A DNA stretch of 64,000 nucleotides from Staphylococcus equorum (GCF_029024965.1 NZ_CP118982.1:248001-312000), one strand, 5' to 3'. Positions 10,726 through 19,836 are shown, counted from the stretch's first letter. The notes: a model not told the origin generated them from the sequence alone. A program made the numbers and translations.

Positions 10726-12087
10726 ATGAAAAAAATCGTTACAGCAACAATTGCTACATTGTCATTGGGAGCAGTGGGCATAGCACAGTCAGACGCAGAA
10801 GCATCAGAGAATAATCAATCAGGTACGCAATATTCAAGTAACCAATCTACAAATGGTATATTTGAATATGGTTATATTGATGAAGATAATAATGGGAATT
10901 ATCACCATACATTAGATGGAAACTGGGATCAATCAATGTTTGATCAACAACAATATTATTTCTATTTAATTGATGAAGAAGGAAATTACCATTATTACTA
11001 TTTCCCTATGAATAATCAGGGCACAAACTCAACAAATACGAATGCAACAAGTGCATATAATGATAACAACTATAGTGCTGATAAAAGTCATGAAGCTGTT
11101 CAACAGAGTGGCTACGATGTAAATGAAGCACCAGCGCAATCACAAGAAGCACCACAAAGTTCTAATAATGAAGTTTCTGCTCAAACTTCATCACAAGAAC
11201 AAAGCACAGCAGCTAACGACAACGCATCTTATACACAAAATAATACATCATCAAACGAAAACTATGAAAATAGTTATACGCGCAATGACGGTAATGGTGT
11301 TGAAGATGTAAAACAAAATGCAACATCAAATAATGTAGAGAACACAACAAATGCACCTGCTACAGAATCAACAAACACAAATAGTTCTAATGAAGGACAA
11401 GCTACACAACAAGAAGCGGCACCTTCATCAGAAGCTTCAAACAACAATGCATCATCAAACAACAATAACAATGCGAGCACATCAGAAGCTTCAAATAACA
11501 ATGCATCATCAAACAACAATAACAATGCGAGCACATCAGAAGCTTCAAATAACAATGCATCATCAAACAACAATAACAATGCGAGCACATCAGAAGCTTC
11601 AAATAACAATGCATCATCAAACAACAATAACAATGCGAGCACATCAGAAGCTTCAAATAACAATACATCATCAAACAATAATAACAGCACAAGTTCATCA
11701 AATTGGTTAACAAGTAATAGTCAAATGCAACCATATGGTCAATATCATGGTGGCGGGGCACATTACGGTGTGGACTATGCAATGGATGAAAACACACCAG
11801 TGTATTCATTAGCAGATGGTACTGTTGTTCAAAGTGGTTGGAGTAATTATGGTGGCGGAAACCAAGTTACAATCCAAGAACAAAACAGTGACAACTATCA
11901 ATGGTATATGCACATGAATTCATTAAACGTTCAAAAAGGTGACCAAGTTAAAGAAGGACAACAAATCGGTGAGTCAGGTAGCACTGGTAACTCTACTGCA
12001 CCACATTTACACTTCCAACGCATGGAAGGCGGAATTGGTAACGGTTATTCAGTAGACCCAACTTCATACGTAAACTCAAAAGCATAA
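10726..12087 (+). CDS. lytM: LytM-like glycyl-glycine endopeptidase with Asn-rich linker
   Basis: A secreted M23 zinc peptidase of 453 residues that should cut pentaglycine cross-bridges of staphylococcal peptidoglycan. It has a signal peptide (residues 1-25), an N-terminal domain similar to that of S. aureus LytM, a Ser/Asn-rich linker and a C-terminal M23 domain from about residue 335. The zinc and catalytic residues H346, D350, H396, H427 and H429 correspond to H210, D214, H260, H291 and H293 of S. aureus LytM, a constant offset of 136. That offset measures the extra linker. The ATG at 10726 is preferred over the in-frame TTG at 10681 because GGGAGG (10709-10714) and the signal peptide fit it. 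It is much longer than the S. aureus protein (about 316 residues). Confidence 0.92.
   Translation: MKKIVTATIATLSLGAVGIAQSDAEASENNQSGTQYSSNQSTNGIFEYGYIDEDNNGNYHHTLDGNWDQSMFDQQQYYFYLIDEEGNYHYYYFPMNNQGTNSTNTNATSAYNDNNYSADKSHEAVQQSGYDVNEAPAQSQEAPQSSNNEVSAQTSSQEQSTAANDNASYTQNNTSSNENYENSYTRNDGNGVEDVKQNATSNNVENTTNAPATESTNTNSSNEGQATQQEAAPSSEASNNNASSNNNNNASTSEASNNNASSNNNNNASTSEASNNNASSNNNNNASTSEASNNNASSNNNNNASTSEASNNNTSSNNNNSTSSSNWLTSNSQMQPYGQYHGGGAHYGVDYAMDENTPVYSLADGTVVQSGWSNYGGGNQVTIQEQNSDNYQWYMHMNSLNVQKGDQVKEGQQIGESGSTGNSTAPHLHFQRMEGGIGNGYSVDPTSYVNSKA
11431..11700 (+). repeat. Five 54-bp tandem repeats in the lytM linker
   Basis: Units start at 11431, 11485, 11539, 11593 and 11647. Each encodes [18 protein letters not shown] or a near variant; the first four are almost identical and the fifth has several changes. 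The 54-bp length keeps the frame whatever the copy number. Confidence 0.93.
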
Positions 12088-12104
12088 ATTAAAATGATAA
12101 AATA

Positions 12105-12147
12105 AAACGTTCTTGAAATTCTGTTATAGAATTCAAGGACGTTTTTT
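12105..12147 (+). terminator. Terminator after lytM
   Basis: AAACGTTCTTGAA pairs with TTCAAGGACGTTT and is followed by a run of T residues. It lies just downstream of the lytM stop. Confidence 0.85.
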
Positions 12148-12239
12148 TATAGTAATATGCAGAATTAACAAAGAATATTTGAAATATCTTTAATACCATA
12201 TCATACTTACATTAAATTTAAATTGAAGAGGATGATGGT

Positions 12240-12986
12240 ATGTTTACTGTTTATGGACATAGAGGTTTACCAAGTAAAGCACCAGAAAATACGCTCGCGT
12301 CTTATAAAGAAGCTGGGAATACGCCTGGATTAAAATGGATAGAATTAGATGTAGCGATTACTAAAGATGAACAGTTGATTTTAATCCATGATGATTTTTT
12401 AGATCGAACAACGAATATGGTAGGAGAAGTGACACAATTAAATTATTCCGACATCAAAGATACATCAGCAGGTAGCTGGTTTGGCACAGAATTTGAAGCA
12501 GAAAAACTACCTACGTTTGATGAGGTTATTGAATTGGCAAATGCCTATAACATGAACTTAAACATTGAATTGAAGGGCGTTACAGGTCCGAATGGCACAG
12601 TATTATCAGAAAGTATGATTAAACAAGTTGCAGATAAACTAAAAAGATTAGATTCGGAGTTAAATGTATTGATATCAAGTTTTAATTTGGTTTTAGTGAA
12701 ATTAGCAGAGCAGTTTATACCTGATTATGAGAGAGCTGTAATATTTAAATCAGCAGCTTTTGGTGATGATTGGAGAACGTTATTAGATTATTGTGGTTCG
12801 AAAATAGTGAATATAGAAGATGCGAAATTGACAGAAGCACGTGTTAAAAAAATTAAAAATGCTGGCTATGTATTAAACGTTTGGACAGTAAATAAGCAAT
12901 TACGTGCAAATCAATTAGCAAATTGGGGCGTTGATGGTATTTTTACAGACAAAGCAGATGAAATGATTCATTTAGAAAGATTGTAA
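12240..12986 (+). CDS. ugpQ: Glycerophosphodiester phosphodiesterase
   Basis: A 248-residue cytoplasmic GDPD-family enzyme that hydrolyses glycerophosphodiesters to glycerol 3-phosphate and an alcohol. The TIM-barrel active-site residues are visible: GHRG (H7, R8), WIELDV (E35, D37) and IHDDFLDRTT (H50). No signal peptide is present, so it belongs to the UgpQ-like intracellular group rather than the secreted GlpQ. AGAGGATG lies before the ATG. The end of the protein (NVWTVNKQ and GVDGIFTDKAD) is the usual C-terminal signature of the family. Confidence 0.88.
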   Translation: MFTVYGHRGLPSKAPENTLASYKEAGNTPGLKWIELDVAITKDEQLILIHDDFLDRTTNMVGEVTQLNYSDIKDTSAGSWFGTEFEAEKLPTFDEVIELANAYNMNLNIELKGVTGPNGTVLSESMIKQVADKLKRLDSELNVLISSFNLVLVKLAEQFIPDYERAVIFKSAAFGDDWRTLLDYCGSKIVNIEDAKLTEARVKKIKNAGYVLNVWTVNKQLRANQLANWGVDGIFTDKADEMIHLERL

Positions 12987-13096
12987 AATTGTATTTCTGG
13001 AGGGGGTTAGGAAAGCAAATTCCGAATTTTGATTTTCTTCTGCTCTTTTTTAATATGATTTAAAATCAGAGGTCCTTTGTCTTAATTATACATTAA

Positions 13097-13112
13097 ATAA
13101 TAATATTATTAT
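13097..13112. promoter_or_regulatory. AT-only palindrome upstream of arr
   Basis: ATAATAATATTATTAT is a perfect 16-bp palindrome about 70 bases before the arr start. It may be an operator, but AT-rich sequence makes such palindromes by chance. Confidence 0.25.
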
Positions 13113-13180
13113 AGACTACTTCTTTATTGTTTATCAGTTTATACTGGTGAATAGCTTAGATGAAGAAGGAGTGTTGAACA

Positions 13181-13609
13181 ATGGTAGAACAAAAAGAAGT
13201 GTTGGATCAAGGACCATTTTTTCATGGGACAAAGGCTGAATTACAAATAGGTGATTTACTACAAACACAGAGAATTTCTAATTATCAAAACCGTAAAATG
13301 AACCATATTTATTTTACTGGCGCTTTAGACACAGCTAAGTGGGGGGCAGAACTTTCGGCTACATTAGCTGACGAACCGGCACAAGAATATATTTATATTA
13401 TTGAACCCATTGGGGCATTTGAAAATGATCCTAATGTCACAGATAAAAAATTTCCTGGTAACCCAACTCGCTCATATCGCTCGAAGGAACCTTTGAGAAT
13501 TGTAGCAAAATTAGCTACATGGGAACGACACTCGAATCATGATATTGAACAAATGTTAAAAGGGTTAGCACAATTACGTAAAGATGGATTAGACATTATT
13601 GAAGATTAA
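13181..13609 (+). CDS. arr: NAD+-rifamycin ADP-ribosyltransferase (Arr-like)
   Basis: A 142-residue protein matching the small Arr family, which transfers ADP-ribose from NAD+ to rifamycins and inactivates them. Visible motifs are GPFFHGTK (H15), NHIYFTG (Y44), AxWGAEL, FENDPN (D83), and FPGNPTRSYR followed by EPLRIV. H15, Y44 and D83 are in the places of the catalytic His, Tyr and Asp of Arr. The length fits the 135-150 residues usual for Arr. AAGGAG precedes the ATG. I see no integron site, transposon or repeat next to it, so it looks like a chromosomal gene. A stress-related native role is possible. Confidence 0.9.
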   Translation: MVEQKEVLDQGPFFHGTKAELQIGDLLQTQRISNYQNRKMNHIYFTGALDTAKWGAELSATLADEPAQEYIYIIEPIGAFENDPNVTDKKFPGNPTRSYRSKEPLRIVAKLATWERHSNHDIEQMLKGLAQLRKDGLDIIED

Positions 13610-13635
13610 TATACAATTGTAATGAAAATAATGTA

Positions 13636-13671
13636 AAGCAGTCTATAATTAATAACAGTGGGCTGCTTGTT
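13636..13671 (+). terminator. Weak terminator after arr
   Basis: AAGCAGTC and GGCTGCTT can pair with one mismatch over a long loop, followed by GTTTAT. The position after the arr stop is right, but the hairpin is weak. Confidence 0.4.
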
Positions 13672-13863
13672 TATATAAAAAAAGATTATTCCCAGTGAGG
13701 TATTATCTGTCACATATTAGTGTTAAAATTCATTTGATAAATGAGAAGAATCATATCGGCTTTCAAAGCAATATAAACAGATGTAACGCTTGGAATTCGA
13801 TAAAATAGTATAGTTATAATGTATGTAATATTCAAATATAAATAAAAAGGATTAATAAATGAT

Positions 13864-14808
13864 ATGTTTCGAAAATTTATAAGTGTAATACCGACTGCTA
13901 TTTGTGGCTTAGCATTGGGTATTTCAGCATTAAGTAATCTTTTGTACATTATGGATAGGAATGTTTTAGCTACAATATTTTTAATTATTAGTGTTATTGT
14001 AGTTGGATTATTTATACTAAAATGTATACAATTTCCTAGCATTGTATTGAAAGAATTATCTGACCGTAATATATGTGCGACTTTTCCCACGTTTACAATG
14101 ACGTTTCTGACATTACTCTATATCTTATACCACCAACTGAATATTACCTGGGAAATCATAATTTGGTTGTGGTGGTTCGTTGTGATACTGCAGTTTGTTA
14201 TTATTGGGTTATTTATTTATTACCATATTTATTTACATGAAAATGAACGTATCGTTCCGAGTACCAGTTGGTTTGTTACATTTGTGGGAATTGGCGTTAT
14301 TTCAGAAACTGCTGAAGATTTTTCACCATTCTTTGGGGAATTGATCGTGTATATTGCGACGCTATGCTTTTTAGTATTAATATGTGTCGTACTGTTTAAA
14401 AAGACATGGCGATTATATAACGAAAATCAATTTCCTATGACAATCATCATAGCAGCACCAGCTTCACTTTGTTTAAACGGTTATTTATTAAGTGTAGTAC
14501 ATACACAAATGTTTTACATTATAACGATGTTGATTATCTCTCAACTCATATTTATATACTCATTAACATTTATACCGAAATTATATAAATTGAATTTTAG
14601 ATTTTCATTCTCAGCATTAACCTTCCCGTGGGTGACAACAGCGACATCACTCTATAACTTACTTGAAATTGAATCTTTACCTCATAAAGTACAAAGTGTA
14701 TTGTATTTTGTAATGATATTTGAAGTGATATTTGCAATCGTGACTGTGATTTACGTGATTTTAGGATATGCTTCATTTCTAAAGAAACGTACAATTGAAA
14801 TAAAATAA
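13864..14808 (+). CDS. TDT/TehA-family membrane transporter
   Basis: A 314-residue membrane protein with about ten hydrophobic helices, like the tellurite-resistance/dicarboxylate transporter (TDT, TehA/SLAC1) family of anion channels and transporters. The first helix (TAICGLALGISALSN) fits the start of that family. Staphylococcal members have sometimes been labelled exfoliative toxin, but nothing here resembles a serine protease or a secreted toxin. The ligand is unknown. It is followed by a strong bidirectional terminator. Confidence 0.68.
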   Translation: MFRKFISVIPTAICGLALGISALSNLLYIMDRNVLATIFLIISVIVVGLFILKCIQFPSIVLKELSDRNICATFPTFTMTFLTLLYILYHQLNITWEIIIWLWWFVVILQFVIIGLFIYYHIYLHENERIVPSTSWFVTFVGIGVISETAEDFSPFFGELIVYIATLCFLVLICVVLFKKTWRLYNENQFPMTIIIAAPASLCLNGYLLSVVHTQMFYIITMLIISQLIFIYSLTFIPKLYKLNFRFSFSALTFPWVTTATSLYNLLEIESLPHKVQSVLYFVMIFEVIFAIVTVIYVILGYASFLKKRTIEIK

Positions 14809-14849
14809 CCTAAATTAAAGAATGAACCTATCATCTAGTCAGCATAGTG

Positions 14850-14899
14850 GGAGTGGGTATACGAAATTAAATTTTGATTTCGTATACCCACTCCTTTTT
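14850..14899. terminator. Strong bidirectional terminator
   Basis: An 18-bp perfect stem, GGAGTGGGTATACGAAAT at 14850-14867 with its complement at 14877-14894, followed by TTTTT. It lies between two converging genes. Confidence 0.92.
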
Positions 14900-14921
14900 A
14901 ACTGCAATGAATTGAGTCGTT

Positions 14922-15839
14922 TTAACTGACGGATTTGCTCGCTTCAAATAGAGCATCTAGATGACTTGTAGTTAGTGCTGTATTTTGATTGAGTACTTTA
15001 ACATCGTTATAAAGTGCTTCAAGCTCTTTAAAAGAACCTTGTGTTTGATTGATGAGGCCAATGTTCATAACTGTTTTTAATACTATATTGGATAATCCTT
15101 TGAAATTTTTAAATATAATAAACTGTGCTTTTGGTTTTATAGTATGGCCTTTGTGTTCTAACAATTGATGTAGTTCAGTAAAAGCAGCTATCGTTTCTTT
15201 GGTTAACGTCTGCGCGTTAGTGTTTTGGTTTTGTTTTAGAATAAATAGCATGTTTAAAGGTAAGACTAAAGCAGCGTGTGACATCAACCAATCTTCAAAG
15301 TTCTGTTCATAAGTTAGTTTGATTTTCGCATTTTTAAATATTGAATTTAGTTTGTCTGAGAATGTAATTTCTCCATGCATGTTTCCTACTTTGAGCTCTC
15401 CAGCATTAAATCTTAAAATATTAGTATGGCTTGCTTCTCTTGAACCACCAGTCATTAAAAAGCCGAAAGTGATATGCTTAAGGTGATTACTCTGTTGCGT
15501 CAATGTGCTTTGTAGTAATTTAGGATTCATGTTATTTCCAATGAAAATAATGTTTTCACTTTTGTTTTGAGCTAATGTTGGTACGACATTGTAAAAATCT
15601 GAATATTTCATAGTTACAAAAATAACATCATAAATATCATGTTCTGAAAGTGTACTTATCGTTGTTATATGTTCATTTGTCGTTTTTCTTTGCAATGAAT
15701 GCTGAAGTTTCAAACCTTTTTGATTCAAGTGCTCTAAAGTTTTTCCACGTGCAAACATTGTAATGTCATTATCTTTGGTATTTAGTGCGTGAGCTAAAAA
15801 TTGTCCCTGTACACCTGCACCATATATTAAAATTTTCAT
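14922..15839 (-). CDS. Ketopantoate reductase-like oxidoreductase (PanE/ApbA family)
   Basis: A 305-residue protein with an N-terminal NAD(P)-binding motif (IYGAGVQGQFLA, residues 4-15) and the two-domain plan of PanE/ApbA proteins. The residues that bind ketopantoate are not clearly recognisable, and many paralogues in this family act on other 2-oxoacids or are uncharacterised, so panE is not assigned. It diverges from a TetR gene across about 145 bp that holds a palindrome at 15864-15879, which suggests control by that regulator. A second, distinct family member lies at 17144. Confidence 0.75.
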   Translation of the reverse strand: MKILIYGAGVQGQFLAHALNTKDNDITMFARGKTLEHLNQKGLKLQHSLQRKTTNEHITTISTLSEHDIYDVIFVTMKYSDFYNVVPTLAQNKSENIIFIGNNMNPKLLQSTLTQQSNHLKHITFGFLMTGGSREASHTNILRFNAGELKVGNMHGEITFSDKLNSIFKNAKIKLTYEQNFEDWLMSHAALVLPLNMLFILKQNQNTNAQTLTKETIAAFTELHQLLEHKGHTIKPKAQFIIFKNFKGLSNIVLKTVMNIGLINQTQGSFKELEALYNDVKVLNQNTALTTSHLDALFEASKSVS

Positions 15840-15863
15840 ATCATTATCACTCCAATTTAGTTA

Positions 15864-15879
15864 TTGAACAATTGTTTAA
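15864..15879. promoter_or_regulatory. Candidate TetR operator
   Basis: TTGAACAATTGTTTAA is a 16-bp palindrome with seven of eight base pairs matching. It sits in the divergent gap between the PanE-like gene and the TetR gene, the usual place for an autoregulated TetR operator. GAACAA-like half sites recur near 15917 and 15945. Confidence 0.5.
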
Positions 15880-15984
15880 TAGCTTGAAGTTATCATCAAT
15901 AAGATTTAAACTCAATGAACAATACAACCTTGTTGATGTTTAATGAACAAATATTAAAAAATGTTGATATTAAAAGGAGTTAAA

Positions 15985-16503
15985 ATGGATAAACGAAAAG
16001 AAAAATCCCAAAAACTTATTATTCGTAGCTTTGTTGAACTGATTAGAGAAAAAGACTTTGATAAAATATCAATGAATGATATTGCTCAACATGCCAATAT
16101 AAATAGAGGTACCATTTATTTGAATTTTATAGATAAGTACGACATTTTAGACCATGCAATTGATTATATTTTGGGCGCAGCAGTGGATAAATGCAATATT
16201 TATCTTGCAGAATCAGGAGATAATAAAGAAACGTTGCGTGAAGTCATGTACGTGATTGACGATAAGTACGATATTTTGAAAACTTTGGTTAAAAAGTCAG
16301 ATCTTAATATGCTTAAGCAAACATTATCAAAGAAAATGCGCGACACCATAAATAAACAAAACAGTGAAATTACTGCCCAGTTTTTATCTTCTGCTGTAGT
16401 AGGCGTTATTATATGGTGGATTGAAGAATCAAAACCGTGTGATATAGATACTTTAGTAGGAGAACTTTCTGTATTATTGGAGCCACATTTAAAGCACTTG
16501 TAA
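15985..16503 (+). CDS. TetR-family transcriptional regulator
   Basis: A 172-residue protein with an N-terminal TetR helix-turn-helix: ISMNDIAQHANINRGTIYLNF at about residues 27-47 is the recognition region. The C-terminal part is helical and would bind an unknown ligand. The ATG at 15985 is preferred over that at 15961 because AAAAGGAG (15972-15979) lies just before it. It is divergent from the PanE-like gene and is followed by a MarR gene in the same direction. The probable target is the divergent gap. Confidence 0.85.
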   Translation: MDKRKEKSQKLIIRSFVELIREKDFDKISMNDIAQHANINRGTIYLNFIDKYDILDHAIDYILGAAVDKCNIYLAESGDNKETLREVMYVIDDKYDILKTLVKKSDLNMLKQTLSKKMRDTINKQNSEITAQFLSSAVVGVIIWWIEESKPCDIDTLVGELSVLLEPHLKHL

Positions 16504-16583
16504 CAATCAACTGAACTGTAATAAAGATATTAATTAATAACCCCCGCCGATGCGCTAAAAATTACAAAAAAGGAATGTGAATA

Positions 16584-17042
16584 ATGGAAAGTAATAATAA
16601 TGATTATGAGAATTTGTTATTTTATTTTGCTTACAAAACGTTTATAAATACAGCAGATGAAATTATTGAAGCATATGGCTTAAATAGACAACATCATAGG
16701 TTCTTATTTTTTATCGAAAAAGTACCTGGAATTACAATAAAAGATTTATTGAAAAGTTTAGAGATTTCTAAACAAGGCAGTCATGCAACGTTGAAAAAAT
16801 TAAAAGATGAGGCATATATCACTGAACAACCAACCGAAACGGATAAACGTATTAAAGCCTTGTACCCCACAGAAAAAGGAACCAAATTAGTAAAAGAACT
16901 TAATAAGGCACAAAATGATTTATTTCAAGATATACAGAAAAAAGTTGGCAATGATTGGTATGCCATAATGGAAGAATTTGCTTCTTATCGTACAGGATTT
17001 CAAGAAGTAAAATATTTAAAAGACGAGAATAAGAAAGATTAA
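16584..17042 (+). CDS. MarR-family transcriptional regulator
   Basis: A 152-residue winged-helix protein. The helix-turn-helix (GITIKDLLKSLEISKQGSHATLK) lies around residues 50-72, and the wing (EQPTETDKRIKALYPTEKG) follows at about residues 80-98, both typical of MarR. It is followed after about 100 bp by the second PanE-like gene and then the decarboxylase, which may be its targets. The ligand is unknown. Confidence 0.82.
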   Translation: MESNNNDYENLLFYFAYKTFINTADEIIEAYGLNRQHHRFLFFIEKVPGITIKDLLKSLEISKQGSHATLKKLKDEAYITEQPTETDKRIKALYPTEKGTKLVKELNKAQNDLFQDIQKKVGNDWYAIMEEFASYRTGFQEVKYLKDENKKD

Positions 17043-17143
17043 ATGATTAAACAACTTTATACTATTTAAAATTAAGGATTTTCTAACTATAGCGGAATTA
17101 ACTTGCTGAATTACTATTATGAAATAAAAGGAAGGATGATTGT

Positions 17144-18079
17144 ATGGTTAAGATAGCAATTGCAGGGGCAGGAGCAATGGGTGGTCGTGTTGGGACGCAA
17201 ATTGCCGAAGCAGGATATGATGTAACTTTAATAGATTATTGGACAGAACATATTACAAATATTCAGCAACATGGCTTGAATATACAAACCGAAAAAGATA
17301 CATATCATATTAATATCAAAGCGCAGTTGCCAGAACAAATCGATGAACAATATGATTTGATTATCATTTTAACAAAAGCGATGGATTCAGAAGCAATGAT
17401 TGAGGCGTTGAATGAAGCTAATGCGATTAAAGAAACAACGGCGGTATTAACAATGATGAATGGCTTAGGACATGAAGAACGTTTTGCCAAAATCATACCG
17501 AAATCACAAATATTTTTAGCAGTAACGATGTGGACAGCAGGTTTAAGAGGGCCTGGACAAATACTGTTAGAAGGTACAGGAACAATAGAACTGCAGCGCG
17601 CAGACGGTGGGGAAGACTATCGTACAGAAGCGATTAATACAATTTTTAATAATGCAAAATTAAATTCTACAATCAGTGATAATGTCTTTGAATCTATATG
17701 GTCAAAAGCTACATTGAACAGTGTACTGAATCCATTATGCACGATCTTAGATAAAACAATAAACCAATTTTCACTATATGAACAAGCACGACAAATGGTT
17801 ATTCCTATTATTGAAGAAATCGTGGCTGTGGCTCATGCACGAGGACTAGAACTCAATTTTGAAAATTTAATTAACAAAATTGAAGCTGCTTATCCAATTG
17901 AATCACAAGGTTTACATTATCCATCAATGCATCAAGATTTATATAAAGGGCGGCTAACAGAAATAGATTATTTAAATGGACAAATTGTTACATACGGTAA
18001 AGCCTGTGGTGTGGCGACACCACATAATGAAATGCTGACACATATGATTCATCAATTAGAATTAACATATAAAAAATAG
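17144..18079 (+). CDS. 2-dehydropantoate 2-reductase family protein
   Basis: A 311-residue PanE/ApbA-type reductase with the nucleotide-binding motif IAGAGAMGGRVG (residues 5-16) and a central WSKATLNSVLNPLC segment, where the lysine sits as in the PanE catalytic Lys region. This fits true ketopantoate reductase better than the gene at 14922. PanE would make pantoate for coenzyme A with NADPH. The position directly upstream of a 2-oxoacid decarboxylase leaves open a role on another 2-oxoacid. AAGGAAGG precedes the start. Confidence 0.75.
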   Translation: MVKIAIAGAGAMGGRVGTQIAEAGYDVTLIDYWTEHITNIQQHGLNIQTEKDTYHINIKAQLPEQIDEQYDLIIILTKAMDSEAMIEALNEANAIKETTAVLTMMNGLGHEERFAKIIPKSQIFLAVTMWTAGLRGPGQILLEGTGTIELQRADGGEDYRTEAINTIFNNAKLNSTISDNVFESIWSKATLNSVLNPLCTILDKTINQFSLYEQARQMVIPIIEEIVAVAHARGLELNFENLINKIEAAYPIESQGLHYPSMHQDLYKGRLTEIDYLNGQIVTYGKACGVATPHNEMLTHMIHQLELTYKK

Positions 18080-18090
18080 TAAAAAATAAA

Positions 18091-18147
18091 GTCAACATCG
18101 TTGACCTTTCATCTCTATTAAGTTAAGTTTGTAGTGTAATAGAGATG
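18091..18147. promoter_or_regulatory. Two inverted repeats just upstream of ipdC
   Basis: GTCAAC-ATC-GTTGAC at 18091-18105 is a perfect palindrome. CATCTCTATTA at 18110-18120 and its exact complement at 18137-18147 form a second 11-bp inverted repeat. Both lie in the 90-bp gap before the decarboxylase gene. They may be an operator plus an mRNA hairpin, or a terminator of the upstream gene, but there is no T-run after either. Confidence 0.5.
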
Positions 18148-18169
18148 GATAAAAAAGGGGAAATGATGA

Positions 18170-19813
18170 ATGAAAAAACGTATAGGACAATATTTAATGG
18201 ACTGCATCAGCGCTGTAGGCGTCGATAAAGTATTCGGTGTGCCAGGTGACTTTAATCTGACTTTTCTAGATGATATTATTAGTCGCGATGATATGGACTG
18301 GGTTGGTAACACAAATGAATTAAATGCTAGTTATGCGGCTGATGGCTATGCGCGCTTAAAAGGGATAAGTGCAATGGTAACAACATTTGGTGTAGGAGAA
18401 CTCAGTGCTGTTAACGGTATTGCTGGTGCATATGCTGAACGTGTGCCGGTTATTCAAATTACCGGTGCGCCTACAAGAGCAGTAGAAAATGCAGGGAAGT
18501 ATGTGCATCATTCCTTAGGAGAAGGAAATTTTGATGACTACAGAAAAATGTATGAACCGATTACGACGACACAAGCGTATCTTACGCCTGAAAATGCCCA
18601 GTCAGAAATTCCTAGAGTAATTGAAGCTGCATTAACTGAAAAACGCCCAGTGCATATACATTTACCAATTGACGTAGCAAGCGTAGAAATTGAAGTAGAC
18701 CAACCGTTTGAAGTGCCACAACATCAGGGGATGGATGTTGCTAAATATGTGAATATGATCAAAGAAAAGTTACAAAGTGCGGATAAACCAGTCATAATCA
18801 CAGGCCATGAGATTAATAGTTTCGATTTACATGAAAAGCTTGAACAATTTGTGAATCAAACGCAAATTCCTGTAGCACAATTATCATTAGGCAAAGGTTC
18901 GTTTAATGAAGAAAACCCATATTACATGGGTATTTATGATGGCTCTTTAGCAGAAGAAGATATTAGAAATTACGTGGATCAAAGTGATGCAATTTTAAAT
19001 ATTGGAGCGAAATTAACAGATTCTGCAACTGCAGGATATTCGTATCAATTTGATATTGATGATGTCGTTATGATTAATCATCGTCACTTTAAAATGAATG
19101 AAACGAAAGATATGGAAGTATCACTTATCGATTTATTGGATGGCTTAAATACAATTAATTACGTTAATGGCGCAACGTTCCCTCAATTTCAACGTCCTAA
19201 AGAAAATCAATACGATTTGAATGGAGATCCTTTATCTCAAGCAACTTATTTCAAAATGATGCAAGATTTTATTAAGCAAGACGACGTGATATTAGCTGAA
19301 CAAGGCACATCATTCTTTGGTGCTTATGATTTAGCGTTATACAGTAACAATAAATTTATAGGACAGCCATTATGGGGGTCAATTGGTTATACTTTACCAG
19401 CGACACTGGGTACGCAGATGGCGAACACACAGCGTAGAAATTTATTATTAATTGGAGACGGTTCCTTACAATTAACAGTACAAGAAATGTCTTCGATGAT
19501 CAGAGCGCAAATCAAGCCGATTATTTTTGTTATCAATAATGATGGTTATACAGTAGAACGTAAAATTCATGGAGAAAATGCGTCATACAACGATATTAAA
19601 ATGTGGGATTATAAATTATTACCAACAGTCTTCGGTGGAAAAGATGAAGTCATTGTGCACGATGTGACAACGAGTGAAACACTACAAAATACATTCCTCG
19701 AAATCGAGGCACAACCAGACATGATGCATCTAGTTGAAGTGAAGATGGCAGTACATGACGCACCACATAAATTAAATGCAATTGGCCAAGCATTTGCCAA
19801 ACAAAATGGTTAA
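18170..19813 (+). CDS. ipdC: Thiamine-diphosphate 2-oxoacid decarboxylase (indolepyruvate decarboxylase type)
   Basis: A 547-residue ThDP enzyme of the pyruvate/indolepyruvate decarboxylase family, converting 2-oxoacids to aldehydes and CO2. The N-terminal domain has the catalytic Glu50 in NTNELNASYAADGYA, and HH (residues about 113-114) fits the family's paired histidines. The C-terminal domain has the ThDP/Mg motif GDGSLQLT running to INNDGYTVE. Length is right for the family. Staphylococcal homologues are usually called ipdC, but branched-chain oxoacids are equally likely substrates. AAAAAGGGG precedes the start. Confidence 0.87.
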   Translation: MKKRIGQYLMDCISAVGVDKVFGVPGDFNLTFLDDIISRDDMDWVGNTNELNASYAADGYARLKGISAMVTTFGVGELSAVNGIAGAYAERVPVIQITGAPTRAVENAGKYVHHSLGEGNFDDYRKMYEPITTTQAYLTPENAQSEIPRVIEAALTEKRPVHIHLPIDVASVEIEVDQPFEVPQHQGMDVAKYVNMIKEKLQSADKPVIITGHEINSFDLHEKLEQFVNQTQIPVAQLSLGKGSFNEENPYYMGIYDGSLAEEDIRNYVDQSDAILNIGAKLTDSATAGYSYQFDIDDVVMINHRHFKMNETKDMEVSLIDLLDGLNTINYVNGATFPQFQRPKENQYDLNGDPLSQATYFKMMQDFIKQDDVILAEQGTSFFGAYDLALYSNNKFIGQPLWGSIGYTLPATLGTQMANTQRRNLLLIGDGSLQLTVQEMSSMIRAQIKPIIFVINNDGYTVERKIHGENASYNDIKMWDYKLLPTVFGGKDEVIVHDVTTSETLQNTFLEIEAQPDMMHLVEVKMAVHDAPHKLNAIGQAFAKQNG

Positions 19814-19836
19814 ATTCACATAAAATGTAACAAGGA

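Noticed and set aside
11123-11809. Open frames on both strands across the LytM repeats
   Set aside because: They are frame shadows of the 54-bp repeat, giving monotonous Leu/Asp or His/Gln peptides.
13181-13609. Mobile arr cassette
   Set aside because: No integrase, attC-like site, insertion sequence or flanking repeat is visible, and the local base use is ordinary.
13710-14090. 126-residue minus-strand frame
   Set aside because: It overlaps the start of the TDT transporter gene and has no start signals.
13864-14808. Exfoliative toxin
   Set aside because: This label is sometimes attached to TDT transporters in staphylococci. The protein is a multi-helix membrane protein without a protease domain.
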